From Talinum fruticosum (taxonomy: Eukaryota; Streptophyta; Magnoliopsida; Caryophyllales; Talinaceae): a DNA stretch of 64,000 nt. The notes under the pieces are model-generated. The model had not been told where the DNA came from. It did no database searches and was given only the letters and a program-made list of their open reading frames with translations. The stretch covers positions 9,309,501-9,373,500 of the forward strand of contig JAITYX010000004.1 in assembly GCA_021018815.1 (NCBI GenBank), read 5' to 3'. Shown here piece by piece: positions 23,564-35,529 of this stretch (position 1 is the stretch's first letter; each line of letters starts with the position of its first letter). The translations under genes were made by a program, and so were the position numbers.

Positions 23564-26500
23564 ATCAACTATTTAAATAAGTATGTGATACATTAAATGT
23601 AAAAAATTGTAAAAATAAGAAAAAATAATTCGTAATATTATCAATAAACTTATGATTCATTGTAAGACCATAAGCCTTTGCCTTGGCTTTCGTCTTCAAA
23701 TACGTTACCTGATTCAAATAATGAACACATTGAATAAAATAACGTAGAAGGGGATAGAAAAACGCTATATGGGCAAAGAATTCAAAAGCTAATCACAAAG
23801 CCAAGGGTTAAAGTAAGTTGTCTGCAAATCTACCTATTGCTTAGAGCAAAGGAGAGGGATGGGGAAACATAACTTAAAATAAATTATTTTAGAACATGAA
23901 GAACCCCTTCCCCCTCTAAAAAACAAATAAAAGAGGTAGCCCAATTTAAAAAACTAATCCCTTCCTTATAAAGAACATCACCGTGTCTCAAGAACCATCT
24001 TCTCAGCGGTATCAATATATATAATAACAGAGCGACATGTTAATGACGAGTGTAATTACGGTAAGATTGCAAAGTCATTCCTTTTGTTTCATCGAATATG
24101 TTAAAAGGGGGAGGGTTCTTGCAAAAATATTATTTGTGATAATGTAAACTAAACTAATCAAAATTATACCAAAAAATGTAGAGTTTTCATATCTAAAATA
24201 ATATACCTAAAAAGTACCGACTGTATTAAATCCTAAATATATAACATATTCTAGATTGTAGTATATGAGCTTAGAAAACCCCTAACAATGTACTACATAG
24301 TATGCAAGTAGATTTGTCCAAAGATTCAAGGCTCTCCAAGTGACTTTTCAGCAACAGTAGAGTGATATTTCAACAATACTCATATGAGTATCCCGCCAAC
24401 AAAACCAAATTGCTCCATTAAAATACAGAGATTAGAGACTAATGATTATAAATGGAGAAAAACAAAGGGGTGTGGAATAAGATGACATGGTAGAAAATTC
24501 AAAACTAATATAGGACACAATCAAATAGCAAACAGTTAGAACAGTGAACTTCATTATATTACCAATCTATAATAATTAGGACAGTGAACAATAAATTAGG
24601 ATAGCCAAACTCATGAAAAGTTCCAGCATCAACATTTGAGCTATTGACTACACCGCATATTCAAATTAGACATGGTATTTGCCCTACTTGTTAGATGCCC
24701 AAATTGGGTCCCGAGAATGGAAAAAGGAAGGTATTCCGCTTGTTCAAATTACGAAAATAAACAAATGATAACTTCTGGCCTTGTTTCTATTTAATGTGAG
24801 TTGGATTTTTTCCACCTGGATATACATGCTTTGGACTAACTTGTCTCATGCTCATAATCTGTAATATACTCACTTCTTGCATCTAATCAATGCATACAAA
24901 AACTTGATCACACATCAACACGAGTGTGCAAGTCATTGAAATCAAAAACTACCTCCTCCTATTCTATTTCTGTTTCTATCATCATACTCCAAAGTTACAA
25001 AGTTAAAACCATAGTCGTCGTAATATCCAAACCATATAAAAATATTTTATGGAGGTGCAAGTGTGCGACTTCTGTTGCGTTAATCAATTAGTTAGAGCTA
25101 TGTGCTTCTCTAGCTTAATGGACTCTAGTATGTAATTAAAGAATATACATGAATTTTTATATGCTTAAATAACCTATACATATTGAAACTACCTCCTACT
25201 TACATTCTAAACTTAAAAATCTGACCAAAATTCTCAATCAAGAAAATTTTTCCTAACTAATATTGCATGATGAAACCAATATGCAAAATAATATATATAT
25301 ATCAATTAAACAAACAAATTGAATCAAAATGAAATTTAGGCCCTAAAATCAATATCTAATGAAAACACTTGTTGAGAAAATTTGTAGATGATACATATTA
25401 CCTTTGATGGTTTTTGAAGTAACCGACAACAATGTTGGACTAAGACCAGAGAGGGTACCTATCATGAGGATCTGGAAATCAATAGAGGGAGACAATAAAG
25501 AAAAAATAAGGAATTAGAAATAATTTTGGTAATTACATACATGACCTTTCAAGCAAAAAGATGCTTGTAAATTAAATGAATGTGCCAGAAAATTATCCAT
25601 CCTTAAACTCACGGAATCTTTATGAGCCATCAAAAAGATGCTTGTGAATTTAAACTACCAGAATCGCTCATCAAATGAAACAATTACTGTCTTGAGTCCT
25701 AGAAATCCTCTTCCCAAAAAATATAAATCAGCCACTACTTACACCCATTTCATATATCACCATTGTATGATGCAAATACTCCACATAAATCACACCTTCG
25801 TGATCCCTACTTTTACTAAAAATCATTCACCAAACATAACCAATAGCTCACGGATCATGGGTTTCATATCGGCCAATGAGAAATTACTGAACATTTGATA
25901 ATGTACAGCAAAGGGAAATTAAGTCAAGCCACATTTTAGTTCAAAAAAATGAGGTGAGCTTCATAGAAGCGAGTAGGAAGCTTATCAATGGTTATTCGAA
26001 GTTAACCACTCTACCTCGCTTCCACTAAACCAATCCCTCCCCCTCCTCCAAAAAAAAAATTCACCTCTACATAAGAAACTATTTTCCAATGTTGTTCATC
26101 TAATAAGTTAAGCCCCTCACAAAAAGCACCAAGAACATAGATTACATAGATAACTTCACTAAATTCACATACATGCCCAGCAGTACAAAACCACCCTCTT
26201 TCTCTCCCAATGACTTACAATTGGCGTTAAAGACCCAACATAATATCACCCAAATATACAAAATTTTGAAACCGCTACTGGAATTAGCCAAAACCACTTC
26301 CGGTTCCCAGAAAATCGAAAGCTAATATAGAACAAAATAAAATCCAATGAATGAAGGCAATGACATTCTAAGAAATAAATCTGTTCCGAAAAATTGAAAA
26401 ATCCAGGAAATTGACACAATAAAAGCTTTGAGTAGTGAAAATTTTTGGTTGCCCACGACCACAAATTAAGCTACAATGACATGTTCAACTTCATGAATCA

Positions 26501-26596
26501 CCAATTTACATGCAAGAACCAAACTTTTCACAATCATATTTTCCGAGAATTATCTAATCAAATCCACCAATTTCCCACTTTCAAAAGTTTTATGTT

Positions 26597-26602
<6 letters not shown>
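23564..26602. other. AT-rich region, possibly Helitron body; no gene recognised
   Basis: About 3 kb of AT-rich DNA with only short ORFs. If the Helitron 3' end at 23536 is real, some or all of this is its non-autonomous body. No Rep/helicase motifs seen. Confidence 0.4.

Positions 26603-26630
<28 letters not shown>
26603..26630. repeat. (GA)14 microsatellite
   Basis: Uninterrupted GA dinucleotide run. Confidence 0.95.
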
Positions 26631-26633
<3 letters not shown>

Positions 26634-27512
26634 CTGCGCGAAAAGGAGTTTTCTTCCCTATAGATTTGCATATGGCAATTGGTTGAACTATTAATGAGAA
26701 GGTGCATGGAGATCCGCTAGCCATGTCGACAAATACCCATAACCCATTTTGAATTATCTGCAATTTCACAATACTCAAATTTCAAAACCCCTAATTGAAA
26801 TATCGGTGCAGAAAAGATGAGAAAATGGGGGAAAGTTTACCAATTTGAAGCTTCTCTCTTGTTTATTTTCGTCCTTTGAAGTTGGGGATTTTTCTGCAAC
26901 CAAATCCTCATAAAAGCGAGCATCAACCCACACGAAGAGACCATGCGAGTAAGAAAGAGAGAGAGAAAGAGGGCGGCGGCGACACTGGGTTGGCTTCATT
27001 GATGTTGTTGGAGAGTTGAGAAGGGAAGTGGCAGTGGGAGAAACAGGGTTATGCGATTCTGGCCATGGGGTAAACAGGAGTGTGGAGACGGGGATGCGGG
27101 AGACGTGCACTCGGGTAGAGGGAGTGGGATTCGAGAATTTATTGGGATTGGGAAGAGAGAGAATTAAGGGGAAGTTATTAAGCAATTATAGAAGTTAGGG
27201 AAATTTACAGTTAGGTTATTGTTCAATTTTTAATTACATGGTTGGTGGAGCTTTTTACATTTAAATAATATAAAAGACTATAATACCCTCCCCTCTCTTC
27301 TTCCCACTACCTGCCAACCACCCCTCTCTCTGCCTCTCTCCTCCCCCTTCCTCTCTCTCTCTTTCGCTCTCTGTGAGTCTATCTCTCTCCTTCCCCCTCT
27401 CTATGCGTCTCTCTCTCCTCCCCCCTCTGTGTCTCTCTCTCTCTCCTCACCTCCTCTCTCTTATATATAAAAATAATTTTACATTTTATAATAAAAATAA
27501 TTTTTGTTATTA

Positions 27513-27785
27513 AAAACTTCTTTTAGTATCATAATGTATTTTTTTATTATAAATAAATTTATTTATTTTTGCACAAAAAATAATATATTTATTTTTTATC
27601 TAATTTTAAATAAAATTTAAATTTTAAGCTTATTATTATAAAATTTAAGAAACTTCTTTTAGTATCATTATGTATTTTTTATTATAAATAAATTTATTTA
27701 TTTTTGTACAAAAAATAATATATTTATTTTTTTATCTTATTTTAAATAAAATTTAAATTTTAAGTTTATTATTATAAAATTTAAA
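27513..27785. repeat. Two tandem copies of a ~136-bp AT-rich unit
   Basis: The unit beginning aacttcttttagtatcat occurs at 27515 and again at 27651 and continues nearly identically (attataaataaatttattt and so on). It lies within the MULE. Confidence 0.85.
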
Positions 27786-28194
27786 ATTTTAATTTTTTCT
27801 TATTTTAATTAAAATTTTTAACTGAAAAAATATATAAATATTATTTAAATTCTAAACCTTAATTATTCGACTTGAAATATTAAATTAATAAATGTAAACA
27901 TGAACAATCATCCAAGGTTAATAATGATGTTATTTTGAGATTAATTTTTATATTATCTAGGATTATTGTCATGAAATTTAAAAAATATAAACTTATTTTT
28001 TCTGATTGAAATTATTTTGACTAAAAAAATAAAAATATTATTTAAATTAATAAAATTAAAAATTTAAATTATTATAAATAAAAATTTTATGATAATAAAA
28101 TTATTTTTATTTTAAAATGTAAAATTATTTTTACTTTTATTCAAAATTTACTTTTTTTTTTTTTTGTTTTCCAAAATTTACTTTTATATAACTA

Positions 28195-28751
28195 TGACAC
28201 TACTGGTTACTTTTTTGGTCGCACGCTTCATTCCCGGTATGAAACATGAGGAGATATAAAGGATTAGAGATTTTGTTGTACGGCCTACGTGGCCGAGTGG
28301 GAGCTGTTGGACGAGGTTCATAAGGCCCGTTAATTTCCGCTTAATTAGTCTCCTTCTTATCCGAGAAAGGTTCCTGGATAAGTGGGATGGCAGATGAAGT
28401 TGAGATGGTCTCAACTTCTTAACAATAAGGATAGGAGCGGATGCTCCTATTTAATCTGTAATGGGACATACGAGAGAACACACGCGAATACGAGAAAGAC
28501 AAAACACGAGCATTGGTTGCTTCTCTCGGATTCTCTCTAGAAATCCTCTAATCTCCCTCACTGTTAGACCGACCATCTAAGGGTCTTCGGGTTTGATACG
28601 TGGCTGTTTCCGGCGACTCTAGTAGACGCCGGATATACCTGTTCCGGACGACACTGAACCGGACTTCGGAGCACAACCGGACTCGAGAGAGTTCGTGACT
28701 CGGGAATCGACTTGTGGGCTAACGAACGGCGGTCGATCTATTCGCTTCCGC
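28195..28751 (+). mobile_element. Probable solo LTR inside the MULE (~557 bp)
   Basis: GC content is higher than in the surrounding AT-rich MULE interior. Begins TGACACTACTGG and ends ..CTTCCGC(A). The flanks share aacta (28190-28194 and 28752-28756), or acta if the final A belongs to the LTR. A TATA-like gatataaag lies near 28253 and a leader-like section follows. No coding sequence or PBS. The family is not identified. Confidence 0.55.
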
Positions 28752-29095
28752 AACTACTAAGGTTAGTCCTTATTTACATATATACCTACAATATATAAGA
28801 GAGAGGGGAGGAGAGAGAGAGACACATAGAGAGGGGGAAGGGAGAGACAGACTGACGAGAGAGGGAAGGAGAGAGAGAGAGACACACATAGAGAGGGGAG
28901 GAGAGAGAGAGGAAGGGGAGGAGAGGGGGAGAGGGGCTAGCAGATAGTGGGAAGAAGAGAGAGGGTATTATTGTCTTTGAATGACTTAAATGTAAAAATT
29001 CCCACCAAAAATGTAATTAAAAAATTAAAGTGGTACACTGGCTGTAAATTTCCCTAGAAGTTATTGGGAGTGGGGGTTATAATTTACTCCTAAAA

Positions 29096-29771
29096 CAAAA
29101 AAAACTAGTAGGTACCTTAACTTTTAGGTCATTTATTTTTGGACTCAAAGTTATCAAAAATTAAATTAAGGCGCCTTCCCCTCTTCTTCTTCTCGTTCTG
29201 CTTTTGCTTATTATTTCTTTCCTCTTCTCGGTTTGCTTTGATTTTCACTCTCTCATTTGCTCGTAGATCTTCTTCTTCCTCCTACCCATTGGCTCTGCTT
29301 CTCCCAATTCTTTTGAATTCCATCGACCCCCAATCAATCCTCCTACTACTTGTTCCTTATGACTATGGTAGATGCTCCGATTCCGAATTCCATCGACCCC
29401 CAAAATTCTTCCGAATTTCATTACCCCCAATCATCATCTATCTCCACTCTCTTCGGCACCGAGGCCCTCCGCAAGTTCAAATTCAAAATCAAAACTAAAG
29501 CTCATTCTCATAATTCTTCATCCTCTCTCTCTCTCCCCTCTGTTTCTCCACTCGTCCTGGTACCTCCGCAACCCTTACCCACAACCCCTTTCCGGAAGAA
29601 GAAGAAAGGGCTTTACGGACTTTTAACAACTTTGTTCTTGCTCAGGCCGAATTGGACCATAAAAATAGTTGGCCAAATTATTTAAGGCGCCTTAATTTAA
29701 TTTTTGATAACTTTGGCTCCAAAAAATAAATGACCTAAAAGTTAAGATACCTACTAAGTTTTTTTTTTTTG
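29096..29771. mobile_element. Long-TIR DNA transposon (~676 bp), MULE- or hAT-like
   Basis: The left end CAAAAAAAACTAGTAGG and the right end (complement CAAAAAAAAAAAA..TTAGTAGG) begin inverted repeats of about 85 bp, continuing through ttaacttttaggtcatttat to aaggcgcc. The flanks share ctcctaaa (29087-29094 and 29772-29779), or nine bases with one mismatch. The interior contains two copies of gaattccatcgaccccca and an open frame (29350-29685) of unknown origin, possibly captured host DNA. It inserted 32 bp from the MULE end. Confidence 0.72.
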
Positions 29772-30226
29772 CTCCTAAATTCAAGGGAGAGCGGTCAACT
29801 CAACTCTCCTAAATTTTTCACCAATTATCTCCAATTTTAATTTATTTTAGAATTATTTGATATGAGTATTTATGTGAAATTAAAAGAAAATCAGAAGAAA
29901 AATACCTAAAATAAAGGGGAGTTACAGCCTCTTTTCCTGTCTCTTAGACTACTAATCCTCACTAGTTTGTGAAATTTAAATGTACATTTTGCTCATCATA
30001 TGATTTTTGTTGGGGCAATGGATAAACGAATTATGTTAATTTGTTGTTGACGGATTATTGGTGTTGAGAAGATTGGAATTATTGTTTGTTGGAGAAATTA
30101 AATTGTTACTGTTGAAGATGAAATTGTTTGTGTTAATGACAAAGGAAAGAAAGGAGAGGAGGATCAGAAATCTGGCTTGAATTCTCAAAGAATGAGAATT
30201 GAATAGCTCAGTAATTTCATCGTCGA

Positions 30227-30418
30227 TCATCTGGGGAAATAATCATCATCTCCATCTCTCCTAACCAAACTCAACATTTTGAAAACAACGCCAATGACGA
30301 ATGGGAGAGAGAGATGTGGGGAACGTCTGAATGCATTAGTCTTTGAGATTTCGAAATGGAAAAATGCCAGAATCAGTTCCACGTTGTTGTAGGCAACGTA
30401 CAGCGCTGAAAACGCCAT
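30227..30418 (-). CDS. Hypothetical 63-aa ORF behind a TATA box
   Basis: ATG at 30418 in a good context (ccttccATGgcg); stop at 30227. The 63-residue product starts MAFSALYVAYNN and ends DDDYFPR; one hydrophobic stretch is visible. It matches no family I know. It could be the first exon of a longer gene whose left part was displaced by the insertions at 27198-29771, or merely a leader ORF. The only support is the upstream TATA box at a fitting distance. Confidence 0.2.
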   Translation of the reverse strand: MAFSALYVAYNNVELILAFFHFEISKTNAFRRSPHLSLPFVIGVVFKMLSLVRRDGDDDYFPR

Positions 30419-30581
30419 GGAAGGGGCGCATCAGAGACTCTAAATTGTTGCCCTGGAGTTGACAAGGCAAAGCCAAATCCCAGGCTATGTAGATCGACAA
30501 CAAACCGGAGAGAGAAACAAAGACTTGGGGGAACCGCAATTCAGAGTTGGGAATCAGTGGCTGTTCCTGTTCGTCAGGGCG

Positions 30582-30589
30582 TTTATATA
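30582..30589 (-). promoter_or_regulatory. TATA box, minus strand
   Basis: CTATATAAA context on the minus strand, followed about 30 nt later by a CT-rich leader (ctttgtttctctctccgg). It suggests a real minus-strand transcription start near 30550, whatever the product. Confidence 0.4.
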
Positions 30590-30697
30590 GACAGAGACGA
30601 TGAATTCATTGCGGCTTTGCGCCACCAGAAAACCTTAATATTATACGCAGTCTACAAATCTACCACCATTATTCGTATAGAAAAAAATTACCACTGT

Positions 30698-30734
30698 GGG
30701 CTTGGGCTTGGGCCTGGGCCTGGGCCTGGGCCTG
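30698..30734. repeat. (GGGCYT)n hexanucleotide repeat
   Basis: Six copies of gggctt/gggcct. It gives an artificial Gly-Leu/Gly-Pro open frame on the plus strand. Confidence 0.9.
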
Positions 30735-30759
30735 TGTGTGTTGCCTAAGGTACTGATTG

Positions 30760-31655
30760 GATCAGATCCAAGAAACTAGGGGAGGTATGGGTGGGGATGG
30801 CATCTCAATCTGAAATTCAAGGTATAAGTTGACTTCTTAACTGTATAAAGATCATACTCCAATTTTTTTTTTTTTGTTCTTTTTTTTATGTGAATGAGGC
30901 GTAAAGGGCAATTCAAATATGATTATCTTTCAGATCTTTTTACCAATTGAGTCAATTAACGATCACATATAAAGAATATAATAACTACAGTGAATAATGT
31001 ATACCTAATTCACATATGACTTTAACAATTTGGTTCGAGTACAAGTTGGTTAATTATGGGTTGAGTCATATTGGAATCGACGATATTTCGGTTTCGTCGA
31101 GTGATTTTCATTTCATATCGATTTTGTGTCAATTGATATTTAATACAATAAGCTTATTTTTATAAAAGAAGCAAATGCTAGGAAATTATAGGTTCGATTT
31201 CCTTCGATTTGATTTTGGATCCACTTTCGTATGTCAATTCGGGTGAATACGAATTGTTCGGTTTGAATTTTGGCAGCAGGGTCAGTTTTACCATATCTAT
31301 TTCCATTATTAACACTCAATGACACTCAAGTCTTAAATAAGTCATTCGAAAAGTGAGTAAAAACTTCATCTGATTCGAAACTGAATAACCAATTCCATAC
31401 ATGGCTTGGCACCTTGAAATAACTAAAATAACTAACTCGAAGTTAATCTGGACAAAAGTGAACCTTGACCCAAACATTATTTTTCCCAAATTTATAGTTC
31501 TTTGAATAACAAACTTATTGAACCAAAATCTAGTGCCCCGAAATCATTTGATAAGATACTGAACTTGACTCGAAATTAACCCAACCTGAAAATAAATAAA
31601 TAACACAGAGGCTATAGCTCGTCCAACTACCGTTGAATATCACAGAAGATCTTGT
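30760..31655. other. Intergenic, no gene seen
   Basis: AT-rich with scattered gaacc/gactcg words typical of decayed repeats. Nothing recognisable. Confidence 0.4.
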
Positions 31656-31659
31656 ATGC

Positions 31660-32090
31660 ATCCGGAAGTATCCGTTCGTTAAAATGCGCTCGTTTGAGTA
31701 ACGGATAAGCTGTTTGACTAGCGGATAGTCTGTTTAGGTAATCGATAAGCTGTTTAGATTTCGGTTGTTAGCGGATAATCTGTTCAACCGAGCGGTTTAA
31801 TAAATGTGTTCAATAAATTTAGCGGTTGAGTTAACTGATTATTGTAAATTGACGTAAAAGGATGTAGATAATTTGCCAAATATAAATTAATGAAGGGATT
31901 TTTCGGCAAAAAAATACGAAACACTACTTTTAAATGTGAAAAACAAATATTCTTAACTTTTCGAAACGCTACTTGAAGCGGTATAAAGACCGCAAACGCT
32001 AGTAGAAACACTACCTTACCGAACACTAATGTTTGGTTGATTAATATTTTGACTTGGTCAAAACGGTAAAAGCTACTCCAAATGTTGTTG
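31660..32090 (+). mobile_element. hAT-like MITE copy A
   Basis: The same sequence occurs in the opposite orientation at 53898-54281. Shared landmarks, in order, are a gttcggtaaaat-like end, several agcggata/aacggataa words, gttaactgattattgtaaat, gaaacactacttttaaat and a gacttggtcaaaac..ccaaatg end. It is non-coding. Ends are approximate and no target duplication was identified. Confidence 0.68.
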
Positions 32091-32094
32091 ATAA

Positions 32095-34320
32095 ATAAGG
32101 CAGTCGTTGGTGAGAGAAAGGTTGTTCTGTATGTGTGTTGGGGGCAGTTGGAGGAGGCGCATAATGGAGGTGTAGTGTATGTGGGTGGCAGTACAAATTA
32201 TGTTTGGTTGAAGGAGAATATAGGGGTGGGTGATGTACATATATTGGTTAAGGACGTGATGGGGGTTTCTTTAGGGAGCGTAAGTTGGGGTATAGTTTCA
32301 AGTATGATCGGAGGATGATAATGTCTTTTTCAAGGGAAGATGATGTGTAGAAATTATTAAAGCAAAACGTGGATTTTGCATATATGTATGTATATGGGGA
32401 TGAGGTTCCAAGTGTGATATCTTTATCATGGATAGGGGAAATGGTTGATTGTAAAAATGGGGATGTGATAACACGAGCAATGTGGCCTTGGCAGTTGATG
32501 GTGGACATAGAAATGGAGTAAGTCATTCAAGTTAGTGTTCGTTGAACATGTGACCTCAATATTTATGTTGTATGTTGCTATGGTGTGTACGTGTGTCTTA
32601 ATTTTTACTTTGGGGTTATGATAAGTATACTTAATATTTGTGTGGCTATGTGAATGGTAGGTTGCAACCTCAGATACGGGAAGAAATAAGTGGACAGCGA
32701 TCGGGTGCTGAGTCTATTACGATAAGAGAAGATGTGGACATACTGCATGAGAATTCAGGACAGTCGGGTTCGTAATCTAATTCCGTCTCTGAGTTTCATT
32801 CTCCCGATGATGGCGTTGTGTGGCCTCAATCTGGGGTGTAGTCTGAAGCATACCATAGGAGAATGTGCATATGAAAAAATGAAATTAAATGGGTGGGGCA
32901 GGTATTTTCTTCAGCTGAATCATTTAGGTTGAGCATGTAGAAATATGCAGTAGCCCACGAGTTTGAGTATAGGTTCAAAAGAAATTGCAGGGAGCGCATT
33001 AATGTGGAGTGCAAGGCAGTGAATTGCGCTTTTTACATATGTTTAACTTGGGTTGGCAAAGTGGATGACATAATTGTGAAAGTGTTTAAAGCAGTCCACT
33101 TGCATAGCGTGGGGGATCAATGCCAGATGAGAGAAGGGAGGGGAAAAGGATTAGAGCAAACTTGCTTGCGCATTTAGTAGATGGGCATATCAAATTGTCC
33201 ATTGATTATTTATCGGCTGAGTTATTGAAGGACGTCCGAAAAATGTTAATGGGTGAACCACATGATCAGTAAAAGTTATTGCCCTGGTTATGCGCTGAAA
33301 TTGTCAGATCAAATCCTAACTCGGGGGCATTTTGCCAGGTTAGTGGTTGTAGGTTCCGGCGAATGTTTGTTGCATATGGGTCATCGGTGAATGGTTTCAT
33401 ACTAGGCTGTAGGAAGATGTTGTTTGTTAACGACACTCATCTAAGCGGACCGTACGCGAGGACCTTGTTTGCTGCAATTGCATTGGATGCAGATAACTAT
33501 TTATTTGACGTTGCATATGCAGTTGTGTCAGGGCAAAATGACGACGATTGGTTGTGGTTCTTGACAGAATTTTACAACTCTTTAGGAGGCTTAAAGCCTG
33601 TGATAATGACAGATCGGAAAAGTTTTGCTCTCTACTGTGTCTAAAGTGTTTGGTGTAGATAACCATGCATACTGTGTACGACATGTTCGTGAGAACTTTG
33701 TAAAAGCAGCAACGAAACTTAGGTACCGCAAAGAAGCCACAAAGATACTTATACATGAAATGTTCAATCAGGTCGCACAAGCTCCAATTGATGCTGAGTA
33801 CAGATGGAAGAAATAAGGATGTTTAAGTGTGAGTTGGTTGTGTAGGTAGAGCAAAATGACCTAGAACAGTGGGCATAGTCGAAGTTCAAGAAGGATAGGT
33901 GGGGAAAATTGAACAACAACCTCATTGAGAGTTGGAACAATTGGATGCGGATGTCGAGACCAATGTCAATCCCCTTCCTCGTCACCGGTCACCTACATGC
34001 ATGCAATGGCTATGATTAACAAGTGCAACTTGTGGGTGTATAACTATGTGCACCCCTGTTACAAGGCGACAACACAGTCAACAATTTACATGAATGTTGT
34101 GCATCTTATGGAGACGCATGATTGACCTGTTGTGGATGATAGGACAGGGTTGGTCGTAGGTGGGGATGAGCTCGATGACAACAAGAAGCTAGGAGGTGTT
34201 CTAAATGTGGAGAAACAAGGAATGACAAGAACACTTGCAAAGAATCACGAGCTGACTTTGACGCTCATTATCCAGGTGATTTTGTGGCTCTGGAGGACTT
34301 GCCTGTGGTGAATGTCTGAA
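32095..34320 (+). pseudogene. MuDR/MULE transposase pseudogene
   Basis: Plus-strand pieces follow the MuDR order. The N-terminal MuDR domain is at 32100-32470 (GGVVYVGGST; MSFSREDDV; NVDFAYMYVYGDEVPSV). The DNA-binding zinc domain is at 32935-33150 (YAVAHEFEYRFKRNCRERIN, then VECKAVNCAFYI, VHLHSVGDQ). The MULE catalytic domain is at 33345-33800 (RMFVAYGSSVNGFILGC; FVNDTHLSGPY with the first Asp; DADNYLFDVAYAVVSGQNDD with DWLWFL; VIMTDRK). A SWIM remnant is at 33985-34050, and a zinc knuckle RRCSKCGETRNDKNTC at 34190-34240 ends the protein. There is a frame change after TDRK (about 33625), and the first half of the SWIM domain is deleted. No flanking TIR or 9-bp duplication was found. It is not functional. 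Confidence 0.88.
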
Positions 34321-34329
34321 ATGATGATA

Positions 34330-35290
34330 GGTTCTAATTATTATGTGACACCATGTTTTGCATATAGCGTTAGCATTTGGAGGAATTACTGGAACATGTA
34401 ATGTTTGGGCCTTGTAAATATTTGGGGCATGTAAAATTTTGGGCCTTGAAATTTTTGTAAGCGTTTATCGATTGATACATCAAATGTAACAAGTATCACT
34501 ACCACTGTGTGTCGTTCTATCATTGTTGGTTTTACTAGTGTTAGGTGGCACAAATGGGTGTGTAATTTATGTAACCCCTTGTTCGTACCATGAAGTGATG
34601 TGGAAATATTATCGTAAATGTTGTCATGTGTATCATATTTGTAATTACTTTCAGTGTTACGTCAGTAGAACACATATTGCTCCCCGTCATGGGTTACCCT
34701 GTGGTCATGCACCATCGATGTTGAAATTAGTTAGTAGTTTGGTAATCCTTGGATAACCAAAGTGTGTACCCTGGATACGTTTTAGTATGGTTTGCAATTC
34801 ACATATAAATTAGACTTAACTTTGCAACATGGAGCTATATTTTGTGAAATCATGAACATTATGAGTTATAAAAAGTAAGGTAGTAACATATATGGTGACA
34901 ACTTATACTCCAAGTGCTGCATATAAGAAGAACAATTGATTTCTAATCTGCTGCCATCCACCACAGGTTCCCCCAAAGGCGTGGCGCAGACCGTGGTGGG
35001 CAGCAGCAATGCAAAAACCATAAACACCATCCACCACAGCCAGTAGGGTACCAAGTGAAGGGTAGGAACTAACATAACAGGCCCCTACGGTCTATGGGGT
35101 TAGTAGTGGTGACCTAGAGGGCTAGGAATTCACCTAAGTGCAGGCGTGGACAACCACGTCGTGTGGTTCTTAATTGTATGTAAGTGATTCACACAATTGA
35201 AATCAAGAAGCTCACAAGTAGTACAAGAAGAGTTGCAACGCATTTTTCATTAGCACACTAAACTCGAACAACATACAAAGTCAACGATGT
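34330..35290. other. Region downstream of MULE transposase, no gene seen
   Basis: Probably the 3' part of the decayed MULE; no end could be fixed. The stretch 34960-35090 has a higher GC content and a short tggtgg/ccaccac self-complementarity (gcccaccac, ccaccacag), without a clear role. Confidence 0.35.
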
Positions 35291-35293
35291 AAA

Positions 35294-35527
35294 GTAAACC
35301 AATACAAAGTGGTGTAAACAGAAGGAGTACACATCTCATAACTTCATACTTGAAACACTTTGTTATGTTTTCCGTTTGTCGGGTGTACGTACAACAGCAG
35401 CACTCACTGAGTAAACCAATACAAAGTGGTGTAAAAAGCAGGAGTACGCATCTCATAACTTCATATTTGAAACACTTCGTTGTGTTTTCCGTTGGTGGGC
35501 GTTCGTACAACAGCAACATTTTCACTG
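35294..35527. repeat. Two tandem copies of a 117-bp unit
   Basis: gtaaaccaatacaaagtggt starts at 35294 and again at 35411. The units are near-identical over their full length (catctcataacttcata, tgttttccgtt, gtacaacagcag). The high similarity points to a recent duplication or subterminal repeats of the neighbouring MULE. Confidence 0.9.
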
Positions 35528-35529
35528 AA

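Larger units (their letters stand above)
27198..29054. mobile_element. Non-autonomous Mutator-like element (1857 bp)
   Basis: Starts GGGAAATTTACAG and ends CTGTAAATTTCCC. The inverted repeats continue for some 250 bp per side as CT-rich (27290-27465) and GA-rich (28800-28960) arms. A perfect 9-bp target duplication, tagaagtta, is at 27189-27197 and 29055-29063, diagnostic of MULEs. Inside lie a tandem repeat (27513-27785), long AT-rich DNA and a probable solo LTR (28195-28751). No transposase. Confidence 0.92.

Noticed and set aside
26775..27185. 136-aa minus-strand open frame next to the MULE
   Set aside because: It has no ATG at its start (TTG), no recognised domain, and is supported only by a possible splice donor at 26839-26840. 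An exon is not excluded.
30557..30748. Gly-Pro repeat protein on the plus strand
   Set aside because: A by-product of the hexanucleotide repeat at 30698-30734.
34670..34756. GLPCGHAPSM as a SWIM zinc finger of the MULE
   Set aside because: It lies downstream of the terminal zinc knuckle and lacks the preceding CxC; the real SWIM remnant is at 33985-34050.
35294..35527. CRISPR-like direct repeats
   Set aside because: Two 117-bp tandem units without spacers in a plant genome; an ordinary tandem duplication.
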